A DNA stretch of 64,000 bases, taken from contig JAGKQI010000046.1 of NCBI GenBank assembly GCA_018806915.1, forward strand, positions 1,116,001-1,180,000, given 5' to 3'. The translations under genes were made by a program, and so were the position numbers. The DNA comes from Phytophthora colocasiae (Eukaryota; Oomycota; Peronosporomycetes; Peronosporales; Peronosporaceae). Positions 19,498 through 30,317 of this stretch are shown here, piece by piece. How positions within the stretch are numbered: position 1 is the first letter of the stretch; the number at the start of each line of letters is the position of its first letter. Under the pieces are notes generated by a model. It was given only the letters and a program-made list of their open reading frames with translations, did not search any database and had not been told where the DNA came from.

Positions 19498-20139
19498 GCT
19501 CTTGAACTCCTTTAGTCTATGTAAGTGCACTATACCTGATCGAATTTGTTGTCTGCCCTTGTCGGCTTCATCGCCAGTGTGGAGACACAAGGCACGCGTT
19601 GCGGTCAGATCCCGACGAACGTCGCTGGCACGGAATCAGCAGTGTCGCTGGCGAGGGCCAGCAGGCTGATGCTACCGCAAGGTTTACAAAGCTCAGACAT
19701 CCAAGGAAAATTATGGCCTCAAGCGGCAAGCCAGGTGGCAACCCGACCGCCATCAGCAAAACACTGCGAATGTTTAAGGGATAATTTTCTTCATCAACGC
19801 GCTCAAGAGATGGTCAATCCAGATAAGGCATAGGAGCAAGCCTTACATACTAAAATAGCTGCACAAACACACAGGAAATGCTAGCAGAGATACAAAATCG
19901 TACAAGGATTAAAATTTGACATGCGCGTCGTTTGAAGCTGTAGTGGTCTTCCTGATGAAACGACAACCTAGTTAATCCATTTCAATGAGTACTCGCTCTA
20001 AAAGATTGATAGATATTGGTTCGAGGTTCAATGCCAATGTTGCAACCCAAACAACTTGTCTCTTACTGTTGTCTCGAGGCATCGAAATACCTTTCCTAAT
20101 GTGAAGTTTGGTTCATATTTTCACTAGCTAAGTGTCGAG
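19498..20139. other. Intergenic stretch upstream of the membrane-protein gene
   Basis: A short plus-strand frame (19599-19784, 61 codons ending AISKTLRMFKG) has protein-like composition but no recognised family. The remainder shows no gene. The promoter of the following gene should lie in the last 100 bases; no clear TCATTCC initiator was found. Confidence 0.4.
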
Positions 20140-21989
20140 ATGCTGCCTCGATTGAACTCAAAGTTGCATCCGCAAGGCTCGTTGCTGACTATTGCCACAT
20201 CAACGAGCTTTGAAGACAAAATTGACGACTATGAATGCCTCCCGTCACCATCAGCCCCACCTGACGACTCAGTATCGAGACAACGCTTCCGTTGGTTCTA
20301 CAACTATCCGCGACTCAGCTTCGTCTTCCTCTTCGTTGTTTGCACCTACATTGGCGGCATTTACGTTTCCACAAAAATCACTGCTTGGACACTTGACGTG
20401 CTAGGAGTTCAACAAGAACTGACAGACGCGAGAGAAACGTATCTAGCAACAAGTCAAATGTTAAACACTATGACTCAATGTGTAGATCGAAGCTCTCTCG
20501 AATACTTGGCAGGTGCCAAGTTGCACTTCGAAGCAGACCACAAGCGTGTCCAGGGAATTATTGACGCCAACGATAAAGCGATTGCCATCCAGAGAAATGC
20601 CACAACGACATGTAAGTTCTTGGTGATCCTATTCTCCTTCGCAACATCCACTGACATGAGTTTGTGCTAGGTTCGAAAGCTTTTTTAACAACTTTAAAGG
20701 AGCAAGTGACAAAGACTGCAACTGACAGTGAAAACTCGACATTGTCTTGCTTCTCCGACAACTTTTACGCAAATGTACCAGAAACTGAAGTTACATCATC
20801 TTCTCGAGCGCTTGTACTCGCTGTCCGTGCATTATTGACAACTCAAGGTGTCTCAACAGCGAACGATAGTGTATCCAAGCAACAAGCTCAATTTGAACAT
20901 CAACTTCTGGAGATATGGAATTCCGTCGACACTGTCAAGAATTCCATCGAGAAATCCCTTGGAGTGGTAAATGCATTGGTATCAAAAGAATTGAACTCAC
21001 TCGCGCCGATATTATCCGATAGCGATGGAAACGGCCACACCCAACAATCAGCCTCTCGTCTTGGTCGTTTGGGCAAAGTGGCGACATCAGAACTGTCCGA
21101 TCCGCTGTCGTTGACGTCGTCAACTAACCTGGAGGTGATACAAAAAGCTGGTCGGACTCTTCACAGCGCACTCGAGTTTCTATCTGGCTTGCACGAAGGC
21201 TTTACTGACGTTATGGACACCGTAGATAAAACATGGGTAATATTGGAGAAGCAACTCAATGGCACGGTCCAACAGGCTGTAGTTTTGCAGAAGGAGCTTT
21301 TGTACGCGGCTGATGCAACAGCACAGCAAATAAATCGCACGACCGACGCCATTATGACGAGTTTGAATCAGACTAAACAGGAGATTTCTACCTTATTCGA
21401 CATTTTGCAGGAACAATGGCAAAGCGCTGTTACAAAGCTGGTGACAGGAGGCTTCAAGCCGTGGCAACGACTTGGAGATCAACTCGTCGCCGAGCTCACA
21501 GCGAATCAATGGCAAAGTGAAAGCCCAGAGAACTCCATTCAACGCAAAGCTATTCTGCCAGACAAAAAGTCAAATTCAAGCCTGGAAAATGCACGTGAAC
21601 AATTGACCCGCGTTAAAATTCTGCAAAATTCAACAGAGACATCAACGTCTATTGACGAAGACGACAAATTTGACATTGATACAGCAGTACTGCGCGCATC
21701 GCTTGTCGACGTCGGTGCTTTTGTCACTCAAGTGGTTTTCTACGTTGATGTTGGGCGTCTCACTTTCCTTGCTGCAGATCTTGCGGTCGGACTGATCACT
21801 GAGTCGTACTCTGACATGCCGATGCTGGACATACGAGGAATCACTACAGTGGATACGATTGGTAGTGTGTGTGAGGTATTCCTTTGTCAACACAGCTTTT
21901 CCGCAGTCTGCTACACTCTTGTGGGTGCGGCTTATCTTCGAGTAAATTTCAGGGAAACTTCGAGTAAATTATATTTTGGCTGTTTTTGA
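20140..21989 (+). CDS. Oomycete membrane protein with long extracellular coiled-coil-like domain (one intron)
   Basis: Exon 1 (20140-20611) starts at ATG 20140. A 59-base intron with GTAAGT and CTAG borders (20612-20670) joins it in frame to exon 2, ending at TGA 21989, for 596 residues. Residues about 65-90 (LSFVFLFVVCTYIGGIYVS) form a transmembrane segment after a hydrophilic N-terminus. The following 400 residues are polar, rich in Asn-X-Ser/Thr sites and heptad-like (ELTDARETYLATSQMLNTM), suggesting an exposed coiled-coil domain. The end (VTQVVFYVDVGRLTFLAA) may be a second membrane segment. I do not recognise the family. The true 3' end is uncertain: a phase-0 junction from GAG|GTATTC near 21872 to CTTTTAG|CGATCT at 23687 would fuse it to the next membrane gene. 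Confidence 0.6.
20612..20670 (+). other. 59-base intron of the membrane-protein gene
   Basis: It begins GTAAGTTCTT and ends TTTGTGCTAG, with a branch-point-like CTGAC at about 20651. Removal keeps the reading frame (one base of the split codon before, two after). Its size is typical of oomycete introns. Confidence 0.75.
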
Positions 21990-23278
21990 AGTAAAATATA
22001 TCAGAAAAAGATTAATTTCAAGTAGTTGGTTGAAAGGAGACAATGGAAGTAAGTTAGGTTTATTTAAAGTGGTTGGCTGGAAGGCGTTCTTAGATACATC
22101 CGTTTGCGTTTCGAGCCAAGATACCGTCGGGAGCGGAGCCAGTGACTTCGCAGCTTCTTCTGAAGAGGACCAGCCACAGCCTGTTTCCAAGCGAATACGT
22201 TTTGAGGCGTGTGAGACGTTCTCGTCGCGAAAGTCGGAATAAACCTACTGGACGGCTCAATGTATAAATGCATGCACAACTACGGGAACAAATTGTGCGC
22301 TAGAATATATCGCTGCGTGACACAGATTGTCCGAATCGCCTCCGACTCACGAAGTTCCAAGAAGACCCCGACGGTACTGTGTAGTTCACACTAGAAGTGG
22401 TAGAGAAGCACGGCACTGAAAAGGCTGCTGTTGTTCGCCAAGGAATCCATGGCGCTCTTTGCTTCACGGTGGATCTGGACCCCGAAAATGCCAAGTCTAC
22501 TTCGTGACCGTTATGAAGGAAGGAAATTATTTGATTAACTAAATAGGTGGACAACTCTTTGGACTAACTTGCCACGATCTCAAGCTAATTCAATAGATAC
22601 ACTGTTCTACGGTCAACCTAAATTTGGGGCATTTGTTCCAACTGGAGATCAATCGGTAGTTCAAAACCTAACTGTAGAATCAGTAGCGTGATAGTTTTTC
22701 GTTCACAGTTGAGCTCATCCGCATGCTGGTAAATAAACTGATAATGCATTCTGTATGACGACTGGATATTCGCCACATTTGGCAGCAGCCTTTGTTTTCT
22801 GATAGTGAATGTAGTCTCCATGTGGCATGAAACGTAACTGCAACGTTGACTCTCCATAGCGATAAAGTCACCTTTTGGTACTTTCGCCATCAACTGTATA
22901 TTTTAGGAAGAGCAGCAGTCAAATTCGTCACAAAACCGCCTGCCCAGTGTATCCACATCTGGTGCCACGTCGGGCGTAGGTCAGTTATGGAATCCGGTAT
23001 GATCACTACGGCACCATCAGTGTCCAAGGCAACGGTACGAGCATCATGTTAATCATTTCTGGTTATTGTATCTGACAATTGCACGCAGATTCAGGCAATC
23101 CGACAGGCGACTGTGCGAAGTTCTTTCATACAGGTTGGCAATGCTCCTACGTGGTGGCGGCTATGGCTCTACAGCGTGGAATCAGCGTTTAAGGAATCCT
23201 TGCCGGTCAGAAAGCTGACCGTTAGCAGAAGGGGGCGACAATACTCACCGGTTCTCAGTTGACATTCTCATTCGAGAC
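21990..23278. other. Degenerate stretch between two membrane-protein genes
   Basis: No intact gene is visible. At 22060-22242 a plus-strand frame (LFKVVGWKAFLDTSVCVS, then SEEDQPQPVSKRIRF to a stop) has real-protein character but no start. At 22330-22500 a second stretch (KFQEDPDGTV, FTLEVVEKHGTEKAAV) is interrupted by stops. Both look like decayed exons, possibly an insertion inside a once longer gene. Confidence 0.4.
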
Positions 23279-23587
23279 ATGCTGAAATTCCCTGCACGAC
23301 CTTTGCATTGGAATATCATGGGAGAGTTTACGCTCGCTGCAGGTGATGGTGCTAAATACGAGCAATATCGTCTCGGCAAAGTCGTATCCTGGGGGGAAAA
23401 AGACGGCATTTTACTTCTGGATGACCACGGTGCTCAAGTGAAGATGGAGTGCCAGGAGCTAGTCGAGTGTCTTAATCGGCCTATACTCACGGGACAGACG
23501 TTGCAGGAGCAGTGGCTTACTAGTTCTCGATGGGGCGGCCACAAGCGGTTTCTCAAGGATGCGCTAGTGAGAAGCTTTAAAAGCTGA
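23279..23587 (+). CDS. Hypothetical 102-residue protein
   Basis: The ATG at 23279 and stop at 23585-23587 are clear. The sequence is balanced, with beta-rich character (GEFTLAAGDG, VVSWGEKDGILLLDDHGAQV) and a basic C-terminus (GGHKRFLKDALVRSFKS). The middle resembles small SH3/Tudor-like folds, but this is only an impression. It may be the last exon of a longer gene whose upstream part has decayed. Confidence 0.3.
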   Translation: MLKFPARPLHWNIMGEFTLAAGDGAKYEQYRLGKVVSWGEKDGILLLDDHGAQVKMECQELVECLNRPILTGQTLQEQWLTSSRWGGHKRFLKDALVRSFKS

Positions 23588-23686
23588 AGAGTTGGTGCAC
23601 AGTTAAAGCTACCAGGTTAACTCTGTGACGCAACAGATGTACTTTAAATGTATCTTTTTTAGTTTTACTCGCAAATGCGCTTTTAG

Positions 23687-24718
23687 CGATCTCGATTACT
23701 CGAAATTCATCCTTTTGAAGGATTACTTGAATTGACTCCGATTTTACTCGTGTTTAAGCCCGTTCGCACTCTTGTGGCCAAAGCTTCGGAACTTCTACGC
23801 GTTTTAGTGAAGTTCCTTTTGCTGTTTGTTGGTGCTTCTGTTGTCACTGGAGGGCTGTTCGTGTGGAAACAAGACCACATCGCACATTGCTCGAGTTCTG
23901 AAGATTTAACTCCTCCGACAACTATTCAAAGAATCACCCGAACCTTTTTCGAGAACAATGGCAACAACAGCAAAAGTGTCGTTAACCCGCTAGATGAGAT
24001 CGAGAAATACGCCATCACCATCAACGAATCAATCCGGAACGACTACACGGCACTGTCCTTTGCTTCCGCTTCAGTGTGGAAAAACCAATCTACACTGCTT
24101 GATGATTCCAGTGACTGCGGAATAACAACAAGCAACTTGGTTCGAATGCTTCAAGACTGCTCAGAGAGGATAAGTATCGACAACGTTGAGGACATTTCCC
24201 GTTCAAGTCAGTGCTTGACAAGCACTTTCAGCAACACTTCAGGTATCATAAGTCCATTTACCACAGCTGAGAAATTAAGTTCGGACGCGCCATTTCTATC
24301 TGGATCCACTGCGTTCACATCGTGTTTTCCAGATGAACAATTGTTGCAAATGAACCGAGTCGAAATTGTCGGAAAACTGCAACACAGTCTGGCTTGTGCG
24401 ACGGAAAAGGCCGTGTATCTCTCAGTTGCGTCGTGGTGGTTGCTGATGGTCATTTTCGTGGCGAACCGTTTTACGGTGAGGATGATCATCAAGGCGGCTG
24501 GTATTTACTGGTGGCGCTTCCTGAGTGCCAATCGACTGCAATTCGTTGGGTTTTGCCAAGAAGACGGGAGTATTGTTGCAAGTGACAAGTTATCAACCGC
24601 CATTCAGCAGCATTTGCGTGAAGCGAAATGGCAAATTATCAGTCGACTCGTAGGCATTGGTTTTGCATTTGCCAGTGTCTTCGCTGTGATTGTCATTATT
24701 TTCCGTGATATAGCCTAG
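23687..24718 (+). CDS. Membrane protein with three predicted transmembrane segments, 5' end probably an internal exon
   Basis: The frame is open from 23687 with no ATG before the first membrane segment; CTTTTAG just upstream is a good acceptor, so this is probably a 3' exon. Membrane segments are at LVKFLLLFVGASVVTGGLFV (near 23800), YLSVASWWLLMVIFVANRF (near 24420) and IGFAFASVFAVIVIIF (near 24660). Between the first two lies a Cys- and Asn-rich exposed domain of about 180 residues with NXS/T sites. Topology and composition are like the gene at 20140-21989, and the phase would permit joining. The family is unknown. Confidence 0.5.
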   Translation, partial: RSRLLEIHPFEGLLELTPILLVFKPVRTLVAKASELLRVLVKFLLLFVGASVVTGGLFVWKQDHIAHCSSSEDLTPPTTIQRITRTFFENNGNNSKSVVNPLDEIEKYAITINESIRNDYTALSFASASVWKNQSTLLDDSSDCGITTSNLVRMLQDCSERISIDNVEDISRSSQCLTSTFSNTSGIISPFTTAEKLSSDAPFLSGSTAFTSCFPDEQLLQMNRVEIVGKLQHSLACATEKAVYLSVASWWLLMVIFVANRFTVRMIIKAAGIYWWRFLSANRLQFVGFCQEDGSIVASDKLSTAIQQHLREAKWQIISRLVGIGFAFASVFAVIVIIFRDIA

Positions 24719-24849
24719 AAACCCTAGTTGAAAGCACAACATTAATTTTGCAACTTTCTTTTCGAGTTGTCTTGCACATCGCCGCAATTCTTTTTCTTAT
24801 ACATGCACTTGCTCAAATTGTTTCATGAGTGGTCTTGATGCAGTGACTC

Positions 24850-25318
24850 TTACTCCACCGCGATGATTTCCGCAAGGTCCTGCAGTACAGCACCAAACGA
24901 TTCCTCCGCTTCATCCCAGCTATCATCGGCCACATCAGCGTTCGCATCCGCCACAACAACAGACCCGCCAACATCTTCCGACGTTTTCGCGAAGCATAAG
25001 CGGAACGCACGCACCTCAATCGCCTGCAGCGTCACCGACGTGCCCTTCACTGGTAGCGAACGAAGAGACCAACCGTACGTATCATCCGTCGTCTTCCACT
25101 CCATGCCAACAGCCTCTTCAGACAACTCCTTCGTACCGGTCAGAACCATCTCCGTCAACTCCGACACCTTCGCGTTCTCTACCGAGAACAACGTCGAGAA
25201 GTCCACCGTCACAGGCTTCGACAGCGTCGAGTGCTCGTCCACAGCGTACAGATGCGACAAACGCACCAGCAAACACTGCTTCGACAGCTCTTGCAGAGTT
25301 GTCAAACCAACATTGGCC
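24850..25318 (-). pseudogene. C-terminal end of a GH38 alpha-mannosidase, cut by element A
   Basis: Read from 25318 leftwards the frame begins ANVGLTTLQEL and continues QCLLVRLSHLYAVDEHSTLS, VTVDFSTLF and VSELTEMVLTGT, the recognisable C-terminal beta domain of lysosomal-type alpha-mannosidases (glycosyl hydrolase family 38), then ends at TAA/TGA context near 24850. An acidic tail (ADANADVADDSWDEAEE) follows the domain. About 150 residues remain of a protein that normally exceeds 900. The break coincides with the truncated start of element A, at a GGCCG microhomology, so the catalytic part has been lost or moved. Confidence 0.7.
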
Positions 25319-25371
25319 GAAACCCTGCCGCGGGTCCCGCTTTGGGCTCTGCCCAGGGAAACGCCGGCTCC

Positions 25372-25395
25372 CAGTAGACGCGGGGCGGTCTACTG
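25372..25395 (+). promoter_or_regulatory. Hairpin containing the gag-pol UAG (copy A)
   Basis: CAGTAGAC and GTCTACTG form a perfect 8-bp stem around GCGGGGCG. The TAG corresponding to the gag stop is in the 5' arm. The identical hairpin is present in B (34991-35014) and C (45669-45692). In copy A the surrounding frame is disturbed. Confidence 0.7.
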
Positions 25396-26059
25396 GGGAA
25401 GAACTGAGTTCTGCAGTGCGTGAGAGGCACTGGGGCTCAGCCCCGAAGAGCTCCGCGCTCTTAAACACGGAACGTGTGAGCAAGCAGGGCTTGCTGGTCG
25501 TCCAGGTGGACGTGAAGGGCTTTGATAAGCCGTGGATCGTGTTGATCGATTCGGGGGCGTCTGGCAACTACGTCAGACGCTCCACCGTTGAAGGTAGTCA
25601 GCAATATGCTGAGGCGCTACGAGCGCGAAGAGGTGACACAGTCACTGTCCGTCTAGCGACGGGCGTCCGTGTCACTGTGGCCAAGGTCCCTATGGACCTG
25701 CGGCTGAAGTCCTTGGACTTCGATAGCGTAGAACGCCGCTTGGTCCTTGACCTGGATTCGAGGTACGACCTCATCCTTGGCATGGCGTGGCTGGAACGCC
25801 ACGAGCCATGGATTGATTGGAGGTTGAAGACCTTAGGTGCTACGCACTTCTCTCCTAGTGGAGCTTTGGCGAGTCATGAACCCACCTCTGCTAGGAAGCA
25901 GAAGCGCTATTGGCGCGAGCATCGAGCCGAGTCGGCTATGATGCTGGAAGTCGGTGTGTCCGAGTTAGTGGACAGCACCGAGCGCGGGGACCGCAGTCCT
26001 GTTGAGCGCGTAGCGCTGGTTGACAGTGAGTCAACGTGTGGGCAAAGCTCACGTAACCC

Positions 26060-26555
26060 CTGTGGGGCGGCACGTACTCCGCCGAGTGACGCCGGTCATG
26101 GACTGTCACTGGATGCCGATGGCATCGGGCCTTCCCAGGCCGTGAACTATGGGGCGGCACGTACTCCGCCGAGCGATACTGGTCGTGGACCAAGTCGATC
26201 GCTGAGTGTCTCTGACACTGGACCTGTTACGGTCATTGATTGTGCAGCGGCACGTTCTCCGCTGAGCGGCATCGGTCGTCGACCGAGTGGATCGCTGAGT
26301 ATCACTGACACTGAGCCTGAAGGGGCCAAAACCTGTGCGGCGGCACGTACTCCGTCTAGTGACGTCGGCGGTAGACCGAGTCAGTCACTGAGTGTCACTG
26401 ACACTGGGCCGGGCAAGGCCAAAACCTGTGCGGCGGCACGTACTCCGTCGAGTGACGTCGGCGGTAGACCGAGTCAGTCACTGAGTGTCACTGACACTGG
26501 GCCGGGCAAGGCCAAAACCTGTGCGGCGGCACGTACTCCGTCGAGTGGACGTTCG
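26060..26555 (+). repeat. 90-base in-frame tandem repeat between protease and reverse transcriptase
   Basis: Five to six units of about 75-90 bases, each coding for a version of AARTPSSDVGGRPSQSLSV followed by TDTGP and a short spacer. Two adjacent units are almost identical, and outer units are more diverged. Copy B has the same set (33840-34330), while copy C has about two fewer units (44710-45005), so unit number varies among copies. The encoded linker is Ser/Thr/Gly/Pro-rich. Confidence 0.88.
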
Positions 26556-27995
26556 TCGGCCTGAACGACGACGTCGTAAGGCCCTATGGGCGAGACGCTC
26601 TGCGTCTGAGCCGTCCGTGACGTCAAGTGTCAACGCACAGGAGGGCTGTGGGCAGCTATACACTCTGGTCGATGGAGTGGACGGCAGTGCCGAAGGCAGT
26701 GTCCAGCTGGACAGACTGCCGAGTGTCGACAAACTCCTTGAGTTAGAGGAGATGTCGTTCGCCGACTTTGGCGATGCCTTGAAGGCTGGCGAACTCGCCG
26801 AGGTGGTCATCGTTCGACCTGAAGAAGAGTTAAACTCATCGTCTGTCGTGGACGGGTCCGTCTTGACCGAGGTCAAGAAGGCGTTGAACGCCAGGAGCGG
26901 ATCGGAGATCCCCAAGAATCCCTTGGACCCCTTTACTCCTTTCTGAAGGAATATGGAGACGTTATCTCAGAAGGAACCACCGAGTGGCTTGCCTCCTGAC
27001 CGAGGCGTGCGTCATGAGATTGACTTAGTTCCCGGAACTAAATACTGCGTGACCCGGCAGTGGCCTCTTCCCAAAGAGCAATGCGACGTCATTGACGCCT
27101 TCTTCCGTGCGAAGCACGCCGCGGGCTTGTGCGCGAGAGTAAGTCTCCGCACTCCGCACCAACGTTCTGTGTCAGAAAGCCAAATGGCAAGTGGCGTATC
27201 GTTCACGCTTTTAACAAGCTCAACGCCGCCACGATTCCGGCACAGACGCCGATTCCTAGGAAGGATGTTCTTCAGAACAACATGGTGGGCTGCACCATGT
27301 ATAGTGCGCTCGACTTAGTCGATGGCTACTATCAGCTTCTCATGCGAGCCAGTGATATCCCGCTTACAGCGGTGAGCACCCCGAGCGGTATGCTCTGAGA
27401 GTGGCTCGTAATGCCCCAAGGGCTCTCGAACGCACCTGCCACGTTCAATCGTCTAGTGACGCAACTGTTCAGGTCTCTGCGGGCCTTCGCACAGACGTAC
27501 TTTGACGACGTGTTCGTTCACAGTCAGGCCGAATACGGCAAGACTGACGTCGAGGTGCACGTGGAACACGTGAGAGCTGTGCTCGAGTGCATGCGCACAA
27601 ACAAGTTGTACGCCAACGCGGACAAGTGCGTCTTTGGCGCGGAAGAAATCCCTTTCCTAGGGTGCTTCATTGGGAAGCATGGCCTTCGTGCTGATCCAGC
27701 AAAGGTCAAGACCATTGTGGACTGGCCGGTTCCCTTGAACCAGAAGGACTTGCGTAAGTGGCTCGGCTTGGCCAACTACTTGCGCAAGTACAGCGAGAAC
27801 TACGCCGAGTTGGCTCGGCCACTGTCGGATCTCCTTAAGAAGGATGCCGAATGGGTGTGGCATGCTGAGCACGAGAGTGCGTTCACTCGCATCAAGGATA
27901 GCCTGCTTCAGGCACCGATACTGGCGTTGCCAGACCCCGATCGTCCATTCATCGTCGTCTGTGACGCCTCGGACTTTGCCATCGGCAGTGCTTAG

Positions 27996-30317
27996 CTACA
28001 AGCGGACGCCGAAGGGCGCGAACGCGTTATCGCGTTTGAGTCTCGACAGCTAAAGGCTGCTGAGAAGAACTATCCAGTTCATGACAAGGAGCTACTTGCG
28101 ATGAAGTACGCTCTCGTCAAATTCAGGTTTCACCTGCTCGGCTCCAAGCCGTTTGTGATCTACACGGATCATGCGTCACTACGCACAGCGACGCAGTCGC
28201 CTCACCTCTCGCAGAGGATGGCTCGATGGCTCTCCTTCTTTGCGGAGTATAACTTCGAGGTGAAGTACAAGCCTGGCCGGCAGAACGTCCTCGCTGACGC
28301 GTTATCGCGTCGCCCGGACTATGAGTTATCTCATGTCACCTCGGTGACGTCGTCCGTGTCGGACATGGTTCGAGCAGCGTACGCTCAGGACGACTCTTGT
28401 GTCGCGCTGCTTCAAGCTCTAGGGAGCGATGAGTTTAAGGACTCAAAGGTGACTCTGTCACGACGCCTGAAAGCGAGACCCCAGCGCTATAGCCTGGAAG
28501 GCGGTCTGCTGTACTACAGCACGGGTCAAGATGACCCACCACGTGTGGTGGTTCCTCACGATGAGGACCTGAAGTATCGTATCCTCTATGAGGCCCACGA
28601 CACGCCCACAAGCGGCCACCTCGGTCGCGAGAAGACCTACGGCTCGGTGAGCTCCATGTACTGGTGGCCGAAGCTGTACAAGTGGGTCAGCACCTATGTG
28701 CACACGTGCGAGACGTGTCAACGGGGTAAATCCTCGCCGCATGCGGCGGCGCTTTTGGCGAGCTTGGCTGTACCCTCTGGGTGTTGGCAGTCCATCAGTC
28801 TGGACTTTGTGTTTGGCCTGCCAAAGGATTCGGTAGGCAACACGGGCGTTGTGGTCTTTGTTGACCGTCTGAGCAAGATGGCTCACCTAGCGGCTGTGCC
28901 GGACACCGTTGATGGCGCTGGTACAGCGACGATCTTTATCGATCGGGTCTTCCGTCAGCATGGGCTGCCAGAGACCATTGTCTCGGATCGAGACCCCCGT
29001 TTCACGGGTCACTTCTGGACGTCCGTCTTTAAGGTGCTTGGCACTCGACTGGACATGTCCACGGCGGATCATCCGCAGACCGACGGTCAGACGGAGCGCG
29101 TGAATCGCGTCCTGGAGGACATCCTCCGCAGCGAATGCGCTGAAACGCCGAAGCGTTGGAGCGCTATGCTCCCTCTCGTTGAGTTCTCAATGAACAATGC
29201 GGTGCACGCCTCAACAGGCTTCACCCCGTTCTACGTGAACGGCCTCGCGCATCCGCGCGTCCCGCTTACTCCGCCACGTGGTGGCCTCGGGCTTAGTGGG
29301 GGAGGGACTGTACCGTCGCTCGACTCCGAGCTTGCTGTTATCAGCCCTCGTGCCGTGTGTAAACAAGTCGATGACTTCCTCTCATTGAGGCTTAGCGTCT
29401 TACGCCGTGTGCGTGACGCAATGGCCGAAAGCCAAGATGTTCAAAAGGAACAGGCTGATGCAAAAGGCAGAGGCAATGTGTGGGAATTCAAGGTCGGTGA
29501 CCAAGTTTTATTAAACGCGAAGAACCTGCCTACACATGCAGTGTCGGCCGTCTTTAAGACGAAGTTGCGCCCGCGCTACATCGGACCGTTCACGGTCGTG
29601 GCCAAGAAGGGCCTGGCATACACTCTTGATTTGCCAAAGCGGATGCAAACACATCCCGTGTTCTACGTCGGCTTGCTTAAGCCATATCGGGACCCTGCTC
29701 TTGTGAGCTCTGAGGCGCTGGCGCCGAGTCGGACGAAGGCTGCACGACAGAAGGGTGTGGATGCGCAGGAGGCTACACGGCAGCAGGTGGCAGAGTCACA
29801 GGTGGTTGCATCTGAACCAACAGGTCTAGCCGATCCCTCAAATGAGCAACGTGATGCTCGAGGTCATAGACCTGCTGATGCAGCACAGGAGGCGACTCAG
29901 ACCGGTCCCCGTTACTCTAGGTCTCCTCGAGACCAGTCGCTAAGCGATGGGTTGGACGACCAACGTTGTGGTCGTGCTCCTTCACCGAGTCGACGCGGGT
30001 CTGCAAGCAATGCAGCGCGTCTACACTCGCAGCACGAGAACCAATCGACCGCTCGTCCTCCTCCTGCTCTGCTCGATGAGCAAGGTGAGCTTCACTATCA
30101 TGGGGATCGTCTGATGGCGCGGCGACGTCGCCAAGGTCACAACCAGTATCTGGTGAAGTGGCGAGGTTACCCTCACTCACAGAACTCGTGGGAGTTTGAG
30201 GTGCCACTACGGCAGGATTGCCCCGACGTCGTTGACGCGTATGATCGGGCACACCCGGTATCAGACCGCCCGGTAGGCGTGCGACGGAGTCGCCGGGTGC
30301 CAAGCACCTCCCACTAA
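27996..30317 (+). CDS. RNase H end, integrase and chromodomain of copy A
   Basis: After the TAG at 27993 the frame is open to 30317. RNase H remnants include TDHASLRTA. Counting from the ATG at 28101, the integrase has zinc ligands H166, H173, C203 and C206, and catalytic D235 (LDFVFG), D296 (SDRDPRF) and E332 (TERVNR). A GPF segment (YIGPFTVVAKK) follows, then a linker of low complexity and a chromodomain (NQYLVKWRGYPHSQNSWEF) close to the end. The part is intact by itself but has no way to be expressed without reading through two stops upstream. Integrase family membership is clear. Confidence 0.85.
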   Translation, partial: LQADAEGRERVIAFESRQLKAAEKNYPVHDKELLAMKYALVKFRFHLLGSKPFVIYTDHASLRTATQSPHLSQRMARWLSFFAEYNFEVKYKPGRQNVLADALSRRPDYELSHVTSVTSSVSDMVRAAYAQDDSCVALLQALGSDEFKDSKVTLSRRLKARPQRYSLEGGLLYYSTGQDDPPRVVVPHDEDLKYRILYEAHDTPTSGHLGREKTYGSVSSMYWWPKLYKWVSTYVHTCETCQRGKSSPHAAALLASLAVPSGCWQSISLDFVFGLPKDSVGNTGVVVFVDRLSKMAHLAAVPDTVDGAGTATIFIDRVFRQHGLPETIVSDRDPRFTGHFWTSVFKVLGTRLDMSTADHPQTDGQTERVNRVLEDILRSECAETPKRWSAMLPLVEFSMNNAVHASTGFTPFYVNGLAHPRVPLTPPRGGLGLSGGGTVPSLDSELAVISPRAVCKQVDDFLSLRLSVLRRVRDAMAESQDVQKEQADAKGRGNVWEFKVGDQVLLNAKNLPTHAVSAVFKTKLRPRYIGPFTVVAKKGLAYTLDLPKRMQTHPVFYVGLLKPYRDPALVSSEALAPSRTKAARQKGVDAQEATRQQVAESQVVASEPTGLADPSNEQRDARGHRPADAAQEATQTGPRYSRSPRDQSLSDGLDDQRCGRAPSPSRRGSASNAARLHSQHENQSTARPPPALLDEQGELHYHGDRLMARRRRQGHNQYLVKWRGYPHSQNSWEFEVPLRQDCPDVVDAYDRAHPVSDRPVGVRRSRRVPSTSH

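Larger units (their letters stand above)
25319..27995 (+). pseudogene. Protease, linker and reverse transcriptase of copy A, broken
   Basis: Protease motif DSGASGNYV is at about 25549. A Ser/Thr/Pro-rich linker with a 90-base repeat follows (26060-26555). The reverse transcriptase starts near 26960 (GLPPDRGVRHEIDL) and has APTFCVRKPNGKWR, ALDLVDGYYQ, the changed MPQGLSNAPATFNR and the catalytic YFDDVF at about 27499. Lesions: a frame change at about 26564, loss of one T in a run at 26935 giving a stop, a shift near 27125, a TGA replacing Trp at 27396 and a TAG at 27993. Confidence 0.85.

Noticed and set aside
23687..24718. A gene starting at the TTG at 23732
   Set aside because: TTG starts are not expected in oomycetes; the frame is open upstream to a good acceptor site, so an internal exon is more likely.
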